Shown in pieces: positions 51,508 to 60,953 of a stretch of 64,000 nucleotides of DNA. A model generated the notes under the pieces. The model ran no database searches. It was not told where the DNA came from and was given only the letters and a program-made list of their open reading frames with translations. The stretch covers positions 2,761,001-2,825,000 of the forward strand of contig NZ_CP044227.1 in assembly GCF_008727735.1 (NCBI RefSeq), in the 5' to 3' direction. Within the stretch, counting starts at the first letter, position 1; each line of letters opens with the position of its first letter. The translations under genes were made by a program, and so were the position numbers. The stretch comes from Flintibacter sp. KGMB00164 (GTDB taxonomy: Bacteria; Bacillota; Clostridia; Oscillospirales; Oscillospiraceae).

Positions 51508-52855
51508 TCAGAACGCTGATTTTACTCAGGGCAGCATTTTAAAAAAGCTGTTTTGGTTTATGGTGCCCATTCTTGGCGCACTCATTTTGCAGGCTGCTTA
51601 CGGAGCCGTCGACCTGTTGGTTGTGGGCCGGTTTGGTTCCACATCCGGTCTTTCGGCCGTCTCCACCGGAAGCCAGGTGCTGAATTTAGTCACCTTTGTG
51701 GTAACACAGCTTGCCATGGGCATTACCGTTCTGATCGCACGGTATCTGGGCGAAAAACGGCCGGAACAGATCGCCCCTCTTCTGGGGGGCGGCGCCTTGG
51801 TGTTTGCGCTGATCTCTGTGGGGTTGTGCATTCTTCTGGTGTGTTTTGCCCGGCCCATTTCCATCCTGATGCAGGCGCCCAAAGAATCTCTGGATCTCAC
51901 CGTGAGCTATATTCGCATCTGCGGAAGCGGCATTTTCTTTATTGTGGCCTATAACCTCCTCTCCGCTATCTTTCGTGGCCTGGGCGACAGCAAATCTCCT
52001 CTTCTGTTCGTTTTGGTGGCCTGTGTGGTCAACATCTTCGGCGATCTTTTCCTGGTGGCGGGGCTTCATATGGATGCGGCAGGCGCCGCCCTTGCTACCG
52101 TTTTTGCCCAGACCATCAGCGTGATATGCGCGGTGGTAATCCTGCTGAAAAAAGGCCTCCCCTTCTCCCTAAAACGCTCCGACTTCCGCTTTAACCCACA
52201 GTGCCGCAAATTTCTTGCCATCGGCCTGCCCCTGGCTCTCCAGGAATTTTTGACCCAGCTCTCCTTCCTGGCTCTGTGCGCCTTTGTCAACCGCCTGGGG
52301 CTGGAGGCTTCCTCCGGGTACGGTGTGGCCAGCAAGATCGTCAACTTTGCCATGCTGGTGCCCAGTGCCTTGATGCAGTCCATGGCCTCCTTTGTCTCTC
52401 AGAATATTGGGGCGGGCAATCCCAAGCGAGCCAAGCAGTCTATGTTTACCGGGATCGGCGTAGGGCTTGGATTTGGCTGCGTGGTCTTTGCCCTGGTCAT
52501 GCTCAAGGGCGATGTCCTTGCCGGCTTTTTCTCCACTGACGCCGCTGTCATTCAATGCGGATTTGACTACCTGAAGGGCTTTGCCCCGGAAACCATTGTG
52601 ACAGCCGTTTTATTCAGCATGGTGGGCTACTTTAACGGCAATCAAAAGACTGTCTGGGTCATGGTCCAGGGTTTGGTGCAAACCCTGCTTGTCCGCCTTC
52701 CTTTGGCGTACGTGATGAGCATTCAGCCCAACGCCAGTTTGACAAACATCGGCCTTGCCGCGCCGGCCTCCACAGCGGTGGGTATTCTCTTAAACGTGGG
52801 ATTTTATATCTACCTGAACCGAAAACAGGCCAGAGAAATGCAGCGTTTGGCCTGA
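51500..52855 (+). CDS. MATE family efflux transporter
   Basis: A 451-residue MATE pump with twelve membrane segments. The start is taken as TTG at 51500 (MTNQNADFTQGSILKKLFWFMVP) because GGGAGGG lies 8 nt upstream and the family begins here; the frame is open further upstream inside marR. AIFRGLGDSKSPLLFVLVACVVNIFGDLFLV is the typical mid-protein segment. It is co-transcribed with marR. Substrate unknown. Confidence 0.92.
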   Translation: MTNQNADFTQGSILKKLFWFMVPILGALILQAAYGAVDLLVVGRFGSTSGLSAVSTGSQVLNLVTFVVTQLAMGITVLIARYLGEKRPEQIAPLLGGGALVFALISVGLCILLVCFARPISILMQAPKESLDLTVSYIRICGSGIFFIVAYNLLSAIFRGLGDSKSPLLFVLVACVVNIFGDLFLVAGLHMDAAGAALATVFAQTISVICAVVILLKKGLPFSLKRSDFRFNPQCRKFLAIGLPLALQEFLTQLSFLALCAFVNRLGLEASSGYGVASKIVNFAMLVPSALMQSMASFVSQNIGAGNPKRAKQSMFTGIGVGLGFGCVVFALVMLKGDVLAGFFSTDAAVIQCGFDYLKGFAPETIVTAVLFSMVGYFNGNQKTVWVMVQGLVQTLLVRLPLAYVMSIQPNASLTNIGLAAPASTAVGILLNVGFYIYLNRKQAREMQRLA

Positions 52856-52876
52856 ACAGCCATGACTTAAATCAAC

Positions 52877-52930
52877 AAAAGAGCAAAGCCGACAGAACGT
52901 GTGATTTTTCTGTCTCGCTTTGCTCTTTTT
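52877..52930 (+). terminator. Terminator of marR-MATE
   Basis: AAAAGAGCAAAGC and GCTTTGCTCTTTTT are the outer arms, with inner GACAGAA/TTCTGTC pairing. It may also serve the convergent ABC operon. Confidence 0.85.
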
Positions 52931-52970
52931 GCTGCTATCCGTCTTTTTCTAATATAAAACAGGGGCACTC

Positions 52971-54182
52971 TTACCCCATCAACTCCTGCCGCCGCTGCCG
53001 CAGGCAGGTCCAGCCGCACAGCCCCAGCGCCGCCAAAGCGGCCAGAACGCCGCAGACAAACTCCGCTCCCGGTAGGCCGGCAAGCCGGACCAGCCGGTTG
53101 GAAAACCGTCCCGCTCCCATCATCACCCAGGGCACCAACCCCCAGCACAGTACCACGATCAGTGGAATCGCCTTTAGCAGCATGGCCACATAGCTGCGGC
53201 TGAACTGGGAGAGAACCACGGTAAACCCACAGGCCGCCAAACTGAGCACAACTGTCAGCCCCAACAGGGCCAGCAGGTACTGGCCATAGGTCCAGTCAAA
53301 CCAAGGATGGGTCCCCGGCCACACGCTGACCAGGGGGCAGTCCCGAAATCGCAGGGCACCGGTGGCCAGGAAGGGGCCTAGGTAGACGGCGCAGTTGAGC
53401 AATGTAAGCAGCAATCCGGACAGCAGGGCCGCTCCCATCTGGACGTTCAGCACCCGTCGCCCCCGGCGAGAGGTCCACTGCATGGCCCGGGTACGGTGGA
53501 GCCCGTCCCGCACTAAGGTGGGAGAAATCAGCAGCACCCCGCTGAAGGCGCACCAGATGGCAAAATAGTGAAAGAATTCATCTGTGTTGTTGATCACAGT
53601 GCTGGGCAAAAACCCGTAGACGCCCTCTGCCTCTGCCTGCTCAATTCGCCGTACGCTAGCCTGGTGGGCTGGAGAATCCTCGCTAATTCCTCCGCCCCAA
53701 TCCAGCGCCGATCCCCCACCGGCTAAGCTGTCATACTCCTGCATAAATTGGAGCAGTGATTCCACCATGTTTAAATTGGTGTCATAGTAAATGCTCCAAT
53801 ATAGGCTAGAGTCCTCCTCCGTCCGTTCCTCCGCCCGGGCACGGTCATTGTAAGCCTTCTCCCAGGCCCCATAGCTCTCATAATCGGTGATTCCCGCCTC
53901 TGCCGTCCCTGGGATCTGTGTCACCTGCCCAGCAAACTCCGCCTCCAGCTCCGCCAGCTGGGCGTCCAGCCCGGGCCGCTCCTCCGGCTCTATGGTATTC
54001 CCATAGGTCTCCAGCCAGCCGGAGGCCAGCTGGACCTGGGTCCCTCCCCGGTCGTTGCTGGTACTGAAATACTCTAGATAAAAGCCGGTACGGCTTTGAG
54101 AAAACACCGCCCCGATGAAAGCGATAGCCAGCAGCAGGCCGGGCCGCCAGATCTTTTTCAGTTCCCATCTCAGCAGGGCCAT
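52971..54182 (-). CDS. ABC-2-type transporter permease
   Basis: A 403-residue membrane protein. One N-terminal segment (GLLLAIAFIGAVFSQ) is followed by an extracytoplasmic domain of about 180 residues and five further membrane segments in the C-terminal half. This layout matches ABC-2 / bacitracin-export-like permeases. It follows the second permease with no gap (54182/54183) and is the last gene of the sigma-factor operon. Confidence 0.8.
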   Translation of the reverse strand: MALLRWELKKIWRPGLLLAIAFIGAVFSQSRTGFYLEYFSTSNDRGGTQVQLASGWLETYGNTIEPEERPGLDAQLAELEAEFAGQVTQIPGTAEAGITDYESYGAWEKAYNDRARAEERTEEDSSLYWSIYYDTNLNMVESLLQFMQEYDSLAGGGSALDWGGGISEDSPAHQASVRRIEQAEAEGVYGFLPSTVINNTDEFFHYFAIWCAFSGVLLISPTLVRDGLHRTRAMQWTSRRGRRVLNVQMGAALLSGLLLTLLNCAVYLGPFLATGALRFRDCPLVSVWPGTHPWFDWTYGQYLLALLGLTVVLSLAACGFTVVLSQFSRSYVAMLLKAIPLIVVLCWGLVPWVMMGAGRFSNRLVRLAGLPGAEFVCGVLAALAALGLCGWTCLRQRRQELMG

Positions 54183-55328
54183 TCACGCCACATCCTTTCG
54201 TCCAAACCGTCTCAGCGCCAGCAGAGCAATCCCGCTCCACACCAGCAGATTCAGAGCCAGACCCACCGTCTCCTGCCAGGGGACCAGCCCCATCTGCCCC
54301 AATTCGGTAAACCAGCCGTTGATGGCAAGCCACAGGCACATCGGGGAAAAGGTTGTAAGCAGATAGGCACTCCACAGCCCCAGGTTGGCCAGCGTAGAGG
54401 ACAGGCCCAGCAGCAGGGCGCAGAAGGCCGCCGCGGCGATGGCGGCCCCGTAGGTGTGCCGGATGAGCAGGCCCGCCACAGCCCCCATCAGAGTAAAGAC
54501 CGCCACCAGCCCTCCCCCAGCCGCGATCATGGCGGCAAAATAGCTCCCCACCGTGAAGTCCGCCCAGGTGAGGAAGGGGCGGGAGTAGAGCATATCCACA
54601 AAATAGTTGAACTGGCTGGATACGCTGCTGTCCCAGATGCCGCGGTAGTCCCACAACAGCAGGTAGGGTCCCAGGGTAAATAGAGCCAGCAGGGCATACA
54701 GCCCCAGGGCGGCCGCCAAAGCGGCCAGTGTCTTATGTTTCCACAGCCTTCGCCCGGTCCGGCTGACACAGGCCAGGGATTGGGTTCCGCTCAGGCCCTC
54801 ATATCCCACCAGATACAGGGCGCACAGCAGGCCCAACAGGACACTCTCGGTAAGCAGAACCCGAAACAGGGTGTTATAGAGGTACTGATGGCTGTCATGG
54901 GTAATGGGCCCCACATATAGGTCCAGGGCGGCGCCGGTCTGTGCCAGGGAATCTACCCGCTCCTGGAGCAGCTCATACTTCCAGGCCATCCAGCTCTGGG
55001 CCAGGCGGTCCCCCTCCATCAGACTCTGGTAAAAGTTCGTCAGTTCTTCGGTATCGTAGTCCTCCAGGGTGTTCTCCAGCCCCACCACCGACTGGCGCAA
55101 AAGCTCCCGGTTCTCCGTGTCCGGCAGGGCAGCCAGCCCCGTCTGAAACTCGTCGTCCACGCGCTGACCCAATACGGCGGCGTCTGCCGAGGTATCATTG
55201 AAGAAGGCCCGGTCCATGGCAGAGGGAGAGGACAGCAGCAGTCCGTTGAGCAGCAGGCACAGCCCCACAAACACCCACAGGGCGGGCAGGCGGAACAGCT
55301 TCCGCCACTCCCACACCGCCAGCCTCAT
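54183..55328 (-). CDS. ABC-2-type transporter permease
   Basis: A 381-residue permease with the same layout as its downstream neighbour: one N-terminal segment (LWVFVGLCLLLNGLLL), an outside domain of about 130 residues, and about five more membrane segments. The start overlaps the ATPase stop by 4 bp. The two permeases are probably the two halves of one exporter. Confidence 0.8.
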   Translation of the reverse strand: MRLAVWEWRKLFRLPALWVFVGLCLLLNGLLLSSPSAMDRAFFNDTSADAAVLGQRVDDEFQTGLAALPDTENRELLRQSVVGLENTLEDYDTEELTNFYQSLMEGDRLAQSWMAWKYELLQERVDSLAQTGAALDLYVGPITHDSHQYLYNTLFRVLLTESVLLGLLCALYLVGYEGLSGTQSLACVSRTGRRLWKHKTLAALAAALGLYALLALFTLGPYLLLWDYRGIWDSSVSSQFNYFVDMLYSRPFLTWADFTVGSYFAAMIAAGGGLVAVFTLMGAVAGLLIRHTYGAAIAAAAFCALLLGLSSTLANLGLWSAYLLTTFSPMCLWLAINGWFTELGQMGLVPWQETVGLALNLLVWSGIALLALRRFGRKDVA

Positions 55329-56179
55329 ACCCGTCCCTCCTCCCGGTAGATGGCCAGAAAGGCGTCCTCCAGGCTGGGCGTGACGGGGACAGCCCCTGCC
55401 GGAGGCGTGTCGGACAGAATCCGCAGCACCGGACCGCTCTCACTCTGCCCCTCACTGAGAATGAGCTGTTCCGGGGATAACCGGTACTCCGCCGGCACCT
55501 GCCACACCTTTCCCTTCCACTGGGCACAGATCTTGGCGGGACTGTCACAGCAGTAGAGCTTATGGTCCTTGAACATGACGATCTGCCCGGCAATGGTTTC
55601 AATATCGGAGACGATGTGGGTGGACAAGATCACGATGCGGTCGGCGGCCAGGGCGTGGATCAGGTTCCGAAACCGCACCCGCTCCCGGGGGTCCAGCCCG
55701 GCGGTGGGCTCGTCCAGCAGCAGCAGCTTAGGGTCGGTGAGCATGGCAACGGCAATGCCCACCCGCTGGCGCATGCCGCCGGAGAAGGTTTTCAGCTTCT
55801 TGTCCGCCGCGTCCGCCAGCCCCACCAGGTCCAGCAGCTCTGAAATACGCTGTTCTGCCTCTTTTTTGGGCAGGCACTGGAGGGCAGCGGCGTAGCGGAG
55901 AAACTGCCGGGCGGTGTAGGAGGGATAAAATCCAAAGTCCTGGGGCAGATAGCCCAGTAATCCCCGGTATTCCGCTCCCAGGGCGTGGATGTCCTCCCCA
56001 GCCCATAAAATTTTTCCTTCGGTGGGGAACAGCAGGGTGGCCAGCAGCTTGATGAGGGTGGTCTTGCCCGCTCCGTTGGGCGCCAGCAGCCCATACACCC
56101 CCGGCTGGAAGGCCAGATTCACGTCCTCCAGAGCCGTGAATTTCCCGTAACGCTTGGTCACATGTTCAACCGACAGCAT
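55325..56179 (-). CDS. ABC transporter ATP-binding protein
   Basis: A 284-residue ATPase of the CcmA/BcrA-like group. Walker A is LAPNGAGKTTLIKLL, the signature is FSGGMRQRVGIA, Walker B is LLLLDEPTAGLDP and the switch His is in ILSTHIVSD. A C-terminal extension of about 70 residues follows. It overlaps both neighbours in the operon. Together with the two permeases it forms a complete exporter. Confidence 0.93.
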   Translation of the reverse strand: MLSVEHVTKRYGKFTALEDVNLAFQPGVYGLLAPNGAGKTTLIKLLATLLFPTEGKILWAGEDIHALGAEYRGLLGYLPQDFGFYPSYTARQFLRYAAALQCLPKKEAEQRISELLDLVGLADAADKKLKTFSGGMRQRVGIAVAMLTDPKLLLLDEPTAGLDPRERVRFRNLIHALAADRIVILSTHIVSDIETIAGQIVMFKDHKLYCCDSPAKICAQWKGKVWQVPAEYRLSPEQLILSEGQSESGPVLRILSDTPPAGAVPVTPSLEDAFLAIYREEGRV

Positions 56180-56903
56180 AGCGCTCTCCTCTCCTCTGCC
56201 CCAGGCAGAACCGTTTTAATTCCAGCAGATACAGGGCCAGGGCAACCCCGGCCAGCACCAGGAATACTGCTCCCGGCAAAGCGGCCAGCCAGAGCGACGC
56301 CCCGTCCCAGGCCAGCAGCAGTCCCCCCAGTGCCATCCAGATAACAGGCGGAGCTGCCAGCCGCCCTCGTCCCATTCTCTCCAGGCACACCAGGGACAGC
56401 AGACCGTAGAGAAACAGGCTGGACAGGGACACCCCCAGCATCCAGCTTAGGGGCAGCGCTCTCCCCAGGGCGCTCCACAGCCACAGGTTAACCGGCACCC
56501 ACACCAGAACGGAGCCGCCGCCGAACACGATCATCCGCAGGGCGGATACGGCCTGGAGGGACAGGCGGCAGGTCTGCTTCCACTCCAGCAGGCCGGACTG
56601 GGATTCTTTCCAGGCCGTCAGTCCCAACAGCAGGGCATACAGCGCCGGAGAGGCCAAAAAGAGCATGGGGGCCGGGGAGGCCTGTTGAAGTACGGCAGCC
56701 AGAAGAGGGATCATCAGCACCACTGCCGCCAGGATGCTCAAAAAGATGCAGTCTACTACTCCAAAAAAGAGCACCTGGGCATTCAGAGCAGTACGGAGAA
56801 GCGGTCCAATCCCCGGTTTCGGGACCAATCCACGGTCCAGAATGGCCGAGATGGCGGCCTCCCGCTCCCACGGTTCCAGCATCGGTTCGTTCCAACGCTC
56901 CAT
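56166..56903 (-). CDS. Membrane protein paired with the ECF sigma factor
   Basis: A 245-residue protein with a cytoplasmic N-terminus of about 40 residues (MERWNEPMLEPWEREAAISAI) and about six membrane segments. The place between an ECF sigma factor and an ABC exporter suggests an anti-sigma role for the short N-terminal part, but no zinc anti-sigma motif (HxxxCxxC) is present. The ATG at 56903 has AAAGGAG about 10 nt upstream; a TTG three codons earlier is the alternative. It overlaps the ATPase gene by 14 bp. Confidence 0.75.
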   Translation of the reverse strand: MERWNEPMLEPWEREAAISAILDRGLVPKPGIGPLLRTALNAQVLFFGVVDCIFLSILAAVVLMIPLLAAVLQQASPAPMLFLASPALYALLLGLTAWKESQSGLLEWKQTCRLSLQAVSALRMIVFGGGSVLVWVPVNLWLWSALGRALPLSWMLGVSLSSLFLYGLLSLVCLERMGRGRLAAPPVIWMALGGLLLAWDGASLWLAALPGAVFLVLAGVALALYLLELKRFCLGQRRGERYAVG

Positions 56904-56904
56904 A

Positions 56905-57432
56905 TCATCCAAACTCCTTTCTCAGCCGGGTCATCAGCCGGTAGTATCGGGTTTTTACCGCCGCCTCCGGCTGGCCCAGAATGGCGGCGATCTCAGGGAA
57001 GGTGCGCTCTCCATAAAGGCGCAGGCGGTACACCGCCTGGGTGTCCGGGTCCAGTTGGGCCACGTAGGCTTCCAGGCGGTCCAGCAGGTCCCGGTCCTGG
57101 ACCTGGGCTGCAAAGTCGGTCTGGTCGGGCGCCTCTGTCTCCTCCAGCGGCAGGAGATTACCACGGACCTTCCGGCGGCAGTCGATGGCCTTATGGGCGG
57201 CGATACGGTACATCCAGGTACGAAAGGACGCTTTCCGGCCGTCAAAGGCGGGAAGTGCCCGGAGGACAGCCAGAAAAATGTTCTGCGTCAAATCCAAGGC
57301 GTCCTCCTTATGACCCAGCTGACGGTATGCAAAGCGATATATCTCGTCATAGTAGGCCCGAACCAACTTGTCCGCCGCCTGCCGGGACCCTCGGCGCTGA
57401 ATGTCCCGAATCCACTTTTGTTCCTCTCCCAC
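56905..57432 (-). CDS. ECF-type RNA polymerase sigma factor
   Basis: A 175-residue sigma-70 family factor with only regions 2 and 4. Region 2 is seen in YYDEIYRFAYRQLGHKEDALDLTQNIFLAVLRAL and FRTWMYRIAAHKAIDCRR. Region 4 is in YGERTFPEIAAILGQPEAAVKTRYYRLMTRLRKEF. The start is GTG at 57432 with GGTGAG upstream. It heads the operon with the membrane protein and the exporter genes, which are its likely targets. Confidence 0.93.
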   Translation of the reverse strand: MGEEQKWIRDIQRRGSRQAADKLVRAYYDEIYRFAYRQLGHKEDALDLTQNIFLAVLRALPAFDGRKASFRTWMYRIAAHKAIDCRRKVRGNLLPLEETEAPDQTDFAAQVQDRDLLDRLEAYVAQLDPDTQAVYRLRLYGERTFPEIAAILGQPEAAVKTRYYRLMTRLRKEFG

Positions 57433-57507
57433 TGTCTCACCGCCCTTTATCTATCCATATATTCGTAGTTCAGTGTACCATCGTTTCAAAAAAAGAAAAT
57501 AGAAAAC

Positions 57508-57551
57508 AAAAAGCACACCGGACAGGAACCCCTTCCTATCCGGTGCGCTTG
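57508..57551 (-). terminator. Intrinsic terminator of the ktr-kdp operon
   Basis: AAGCGCACCGGATAGG and CCTGTCCGGTGTGCTTTTTG (minus strand) form a long stem ending in a T-run. It resembles the hairpin at 63731-63765. Confidence 0.85.
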
Positions 57552-57580
57552 AACCGAAGTCCATTTTTGCCGCCATTTGG

Positions 57581-58282
57581 CTATTCCACTTTCATCATAC
57601 GATATCCAACGCCAATGTGCGTCTGAATATACTGGGGTGAACCAGGTTCTTTTTCCAGCTTCTTACGCAGCGTTGCCATAAACACGCGAAGAGAGGCAAC
57701 GTCATTTTCCCAGCTCCGGCCCCAAATCTGTTGTGTGATGAATGTGTGGGTCAGTACCTTCCCCACATTTTTGCACAGCAAGCACAGCAGCTTATACTCG
57801 CTGGGGGTCAAGTGGAGCTCCTGCCCATCCAAAAATGCACATCCAGCCGCATAGTCCACCTTCAGCTTCCCGTTTGTAAATACCGCTTCTGTATTTGCTG
57901 CACCAACCTGAAGCGCTGCCAATCGTCTCTGTGTCACTCGCAGCCGAGCCAGCAATTCTTCCACAGAAAAGGGCTTTGTCAAGTAATCATCGGCACCGGC
58001 ATCCAACGCATCGATCTTATCGGTGTCTTCGCTCCGGGCGCTGATGACGATGATGGGCAAATTGGACCAGGAGCGGACTCTGTGGATGACCTCCACCCCG
58101 TCTATATCCGGCAGCCCCAGGTCCAGCAAAATAATATCCGGATTATGAGAGGACGCCTCCAAAACAGCAGATTCTCCGTTTGCCGCGGTCAAAAACCGGT
58201 AATCATGGGCTTTTAATGTGGTGGTAATTAAGTTTCGGACCGGTGTATCGTCCTCAACCACTAAAATCAAGGGTTTATTCAT
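57581..58282 (-). CDS. kdpE: KdpE-type response regulator
   Basis: A 233-residue OmpR-family regulator, partner of KdpD in potassium homeostasis. The receiver has VVEDD, phospho-acceptor Asp in IILLDLGLPDIDG and DDYLTKPFSVEELLARLR. The winged helix contains LLCLLCKNVGKVLTHTFITQQIWG and the C-terminal HIGVGYRM. It overlaps kdpD by 8 bp. No kdpFABC genes are nearby, so its local target is probably the ktr genes. Confidence 0.92.
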   Translation of the reverse strand: MNKPLILVVEDDTPVRNLITTTLKAHDYRFLTAANGESAVLEASSHNPDIILLDLGLPDIDGVEVIHRVRSWSNLPIIVISARSEDTDKIDALDAGADDYLTKPFSVEELLARLRVTQRRLAALQVGAANTEAVFTNGKLKVDYAAGCAFLDGQELHLTPSEYKLLCLLCKNVGKVLTHTFITQQIWGRSWENDVASLRVFMATLRKKLEKEPGSPQYIQTHIGVGYRMMKVE

Positions 58283-60914
58283 GCAGCTCTACCTCCCCGG
58301 CTGGGACAGAAAATGTAAAGATGGAACCATGGGGCAATTGATCCGTGACGGTAATTTCTCCTCCATGTGCGTTGATAATGGATTTGCACAGCGCCAAGCC
58401 CAGCCCCATACTGCGGCGGCTGTCGGCAATTTGATTGGACGCACTGTAAAACATATCAAAAATATGGGGCTTGGCCTGGTCCGGAATCCCCGGGCCGTTG
58501 TCGGACACGGAAACATAGACAAAGTTTCCTTGTTTCCGCCACCCAATATCGATTTCAGACCCTGGCGGCGTATACTTGATGGCATTATCCACAAGATTGA
58601 TGATCACCTGAATGATCAGCTTCGCATCCACCTGCACCAGGAGATATTCTTCGCTGCTTTGCACATTCAGGTGGTATTCTACGCTCTTGCGGTTGATGTG
58701 CCGAAGGGCTTCCGCCACGATCTCATCCATCAGCTCTGTGGATACATGCAGGTTCATCCGCCCCTCTTCCAAACGGCTGACGGATAACAGATTTTCCACC
58801 AGGTTGATGAGCCACATGGCATCATCATAAATATCGGTATACATCTGTTCCTTGGTCTTTGTATCAAACAAATTCCCGTTGGAAAGCAGATTGTTGGCAT
58901 TTCCCGAAATGGAAGTCAGCGGTGTACGCAGATCGTGGGAAATGGAACGCAGTAGATTGGCGCGAAGCTGTTCATTTTTTGCCAATACAGCGGCTGCTTC
59001 CTTTTCCTCCAGGTTTTTCTGATTTTCAAGGGCAAGCGCGCATTCTCCCAAAACAGAAAAAAGAATACTGGTTTCAAAGGAATCCAGCGGCTTATCCGAT
59101 GCGGCAATCCCTACCACTCCATATACCTGTTTGCCCGTGCGGACCGACAGATAGGTGCAGCAGGCGTCGGAAAGGGTCTCCGTTCCCGCTCCTGCCCGTT
59201 TATTATTGGTAAGGACCCACCGTGCCACTTCCTGCTCCTTTTGCGTGGTATAGCTGTCCGTAGGCATGGTCTGATCCAACAGGAAGACTTCCGGTCCCAT
59301 CAGGTCTTCTTGCTGGACGCGGTATGCAACGATGTCCCGTTGGAAGATTTTCAGCAGCTGCCTTGCCGTAACAGAAATAATTTCTTCCTGACTGCCTGCC
59401 TTCTGAAGGTTCTGGTCGGTTTCAAACAGAAGCTTTGTCCGCCACGCCACCTGCGCGGAGCGCTTGGCATGGGACTTCAGTTTCGAGGCCAACGAACCGG
59501 TAATCAGCGAGGCAAGGAACATGACCAGAAAGGTAACTGGGTATCCGCTGTCATAGGCGTGCAGAGAAAACCTGGGCTCCGTAAAAAAGAAGTTGAATGT
59601 CAGCACACTGACGATGGAGGCAATAAAGCTGCAGATCGAACTTTTGGTGGATACGGAAACCAGCATGACCCCTAAAATATAAAGGGTAATGATATTGGCC
59701 TCCGTCAAGCCCCAATTGTAAAACAGGAATCCTACGACAGTCGCTAAAACAAGAATCAAAGCACTTTTCAGCAGATCCAGGATAGATATAGCCGGCATAT
59801 GCATGATTTCCCAATGCTTGGCCGAAAAATGCTTGTTTAATCCATTGTCCGGAATGATATGGATATCCAATTCAGGGGTAAGCTCAATCAAGCGTTCGGT
59901 TAAGGATGCCTTCCTAAGCCATGGGCGGGGCATGCCGCTGCGGCCCAGTACGATTTTGGTGACTCCGGACAAACGGGAAAATTCCGAAATCTGATATGCC
60001 ACATCGTCTCCATAAACCGTCTCAACCGATGCTCCCAACTGCTGGGCCAGATGAATATTGGCCTGGAGCCGCTCTTTATCGGCCTGCGTGATCCACTGAA
60101 ACTCTTTTGTCTCCACAAACAACGCCGTAAAGCCGCATCGAAAAGCTCCCGCCATTCGGGCTGCTGTACGGATAATTTTCTCATTGGACGGGGCGGAGGA
60201 AAGGCACACCAGAATATGCTCATGGGTGCGGTATCCTGTTTGGCTGTGATTGACCCGGGTGTATAGCGCCGCCCGATCCGCGCAGCGGCGCAGCCCCACT
60301 TCCCGAAGGGCGCTTAATTGGGATAACGAGCAGCTGGAAAGCAATGCTCCCTTCTTTTGCTGCAGCAGCCGCTGCTGCAGCCGTTCCGGCTCAACATCAA
60401 TAAACTCCACCTGGGCCGCCCGGTCAAATACATGATCCGGAATGCGTTCCAAAATGGGGGTTTTCAGAATGGAAAACACAGAATCCTGAATGCTTTCGAT
60501 ATGTTGAATATCCAGCGTGGTATAAACATCCACGCCCGCCTTCAGCAGCTCCTCTATGTCCTGATAGCGTTTCCTGTGGCGGGAATTGTCCGCATTTCTG
60601 TGGGAGAGCTCATCAATCAAAATAAGCTGAGGCCGCCTTTTCAAACAGGCGTCCAGGCTCATATCATCGTCTGACTGCCCGTTTGGCTGCGTTGTGCTGC
60701 AGGGCACGCGCTCAAAGCCAGCCGCCAATGCTTCGGTGTCTGGCCACTGCTCCGAGGGACTCAGACCAATCACCACATCTACCCCGGCCGCCTTGGCCTC
60801 CTGCGCCGCCTTCAGCATCGCGCAGCTTTTTCCGGCGCCGGAAAAATAGCTTGCAAAAATCGTCAGCTTTCCTTGTTTTTTTGCCTGATCTCCCATGTGT
60901 TTCTCGGCAGCCAT
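58275..60914 (-). CDS. kdpD: KdpD-type sensor histidine kinase
   Basis: An 879-residue kinase that responds to potassium or turgor. The cytoplasmic KdpD domain has Walker A FSGAGKS at residues 24-30. A universal-stress-like domain follows (about 225-345, starting HILVCLSSAPSNEKI, with FTALF). Four membrane segments lie at about 378-475, then a GAF-like region, HisKA (SISHDLRTPLTSISG near 658) and HATPase (LVDNAIKYTPPGSE, SMGLGLAL). It is in the ktr operon, not a kdp operon. Confidence 0.93.
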   Translation of the reverse strand: MAAEKHMGDQAKKQGKLTIFASYFSGAGKSCAMLKAAQEAKAAGVDVVIGLSPSEQWPDTEALAAGFERVPCSTTQPNGQSDDDMSLDACLKRRPQLILIDELSHRNADNSRHRKRYQDIEELLKAGVDVYTTLDIQHIESIQDSVFSILKTPILERIPDHVFDRAAQVEFIDVEPERLQQRLLQQKKGALLSSCSLSQLSALREVGLRRCADRAALYTRVNHSQTGYRTHEHILVCLSSAPSNEKIIRTAARMAGAFRCGFTALFVETKEFQWITQADKERLQANIHLAQQLGASVETVYGDDVAYQISEFSRLSGVTKIVLGRSGMPRPWLRKASLTERLIELTPELDIHIIPDNGLNKHFSAKHWEIMHMPAISILDLLKSALILVLATVVGFLFYNWGLTEANIITLYILGVMLVSVSTKSSICSFIASIVSVLTFNFFFTEPRFSLHAYDSGYPVTFLVMFLASLITGSLASKLKSHAKRSAQVAWRTKLLFETDQNLQKAGSQEEIISVTARQLLKIFQRDIVAYRVQQEDLMGPEVFLLDQTMPTDSYTTQKEQEVARWVLTNNKRAGAGTETLSDACCTYLSVRTGKQVYGVVGIAASDKPLDSFETSILFSVLGECALALENQKNLEEKEAAAVLAKNEQLRANLLRSISHDLRTPLTSISGNANNLLSNGNLFDTKTKEQMYTDIYDDAMWLINLVENLLSVSRLEEGRMNLHVSTELMDEIVAEALRHINRKSVEYHLNVQSSEEYLLVQVDAKLIIQVIINLVDNAIKYTPPGSEIDIGWRKQGNFVYVSVSDNGPGIPDQAKPHIFDMFYSASNQIADSRRSMGLGLALCKSIINAHGGEITVTDQLPHGSIFTFSVPAGEVELHE

Positions 60915-60953
60915 TGCAGTCCCCCCTTCCAGCGGAATTATTATAGCATACTG

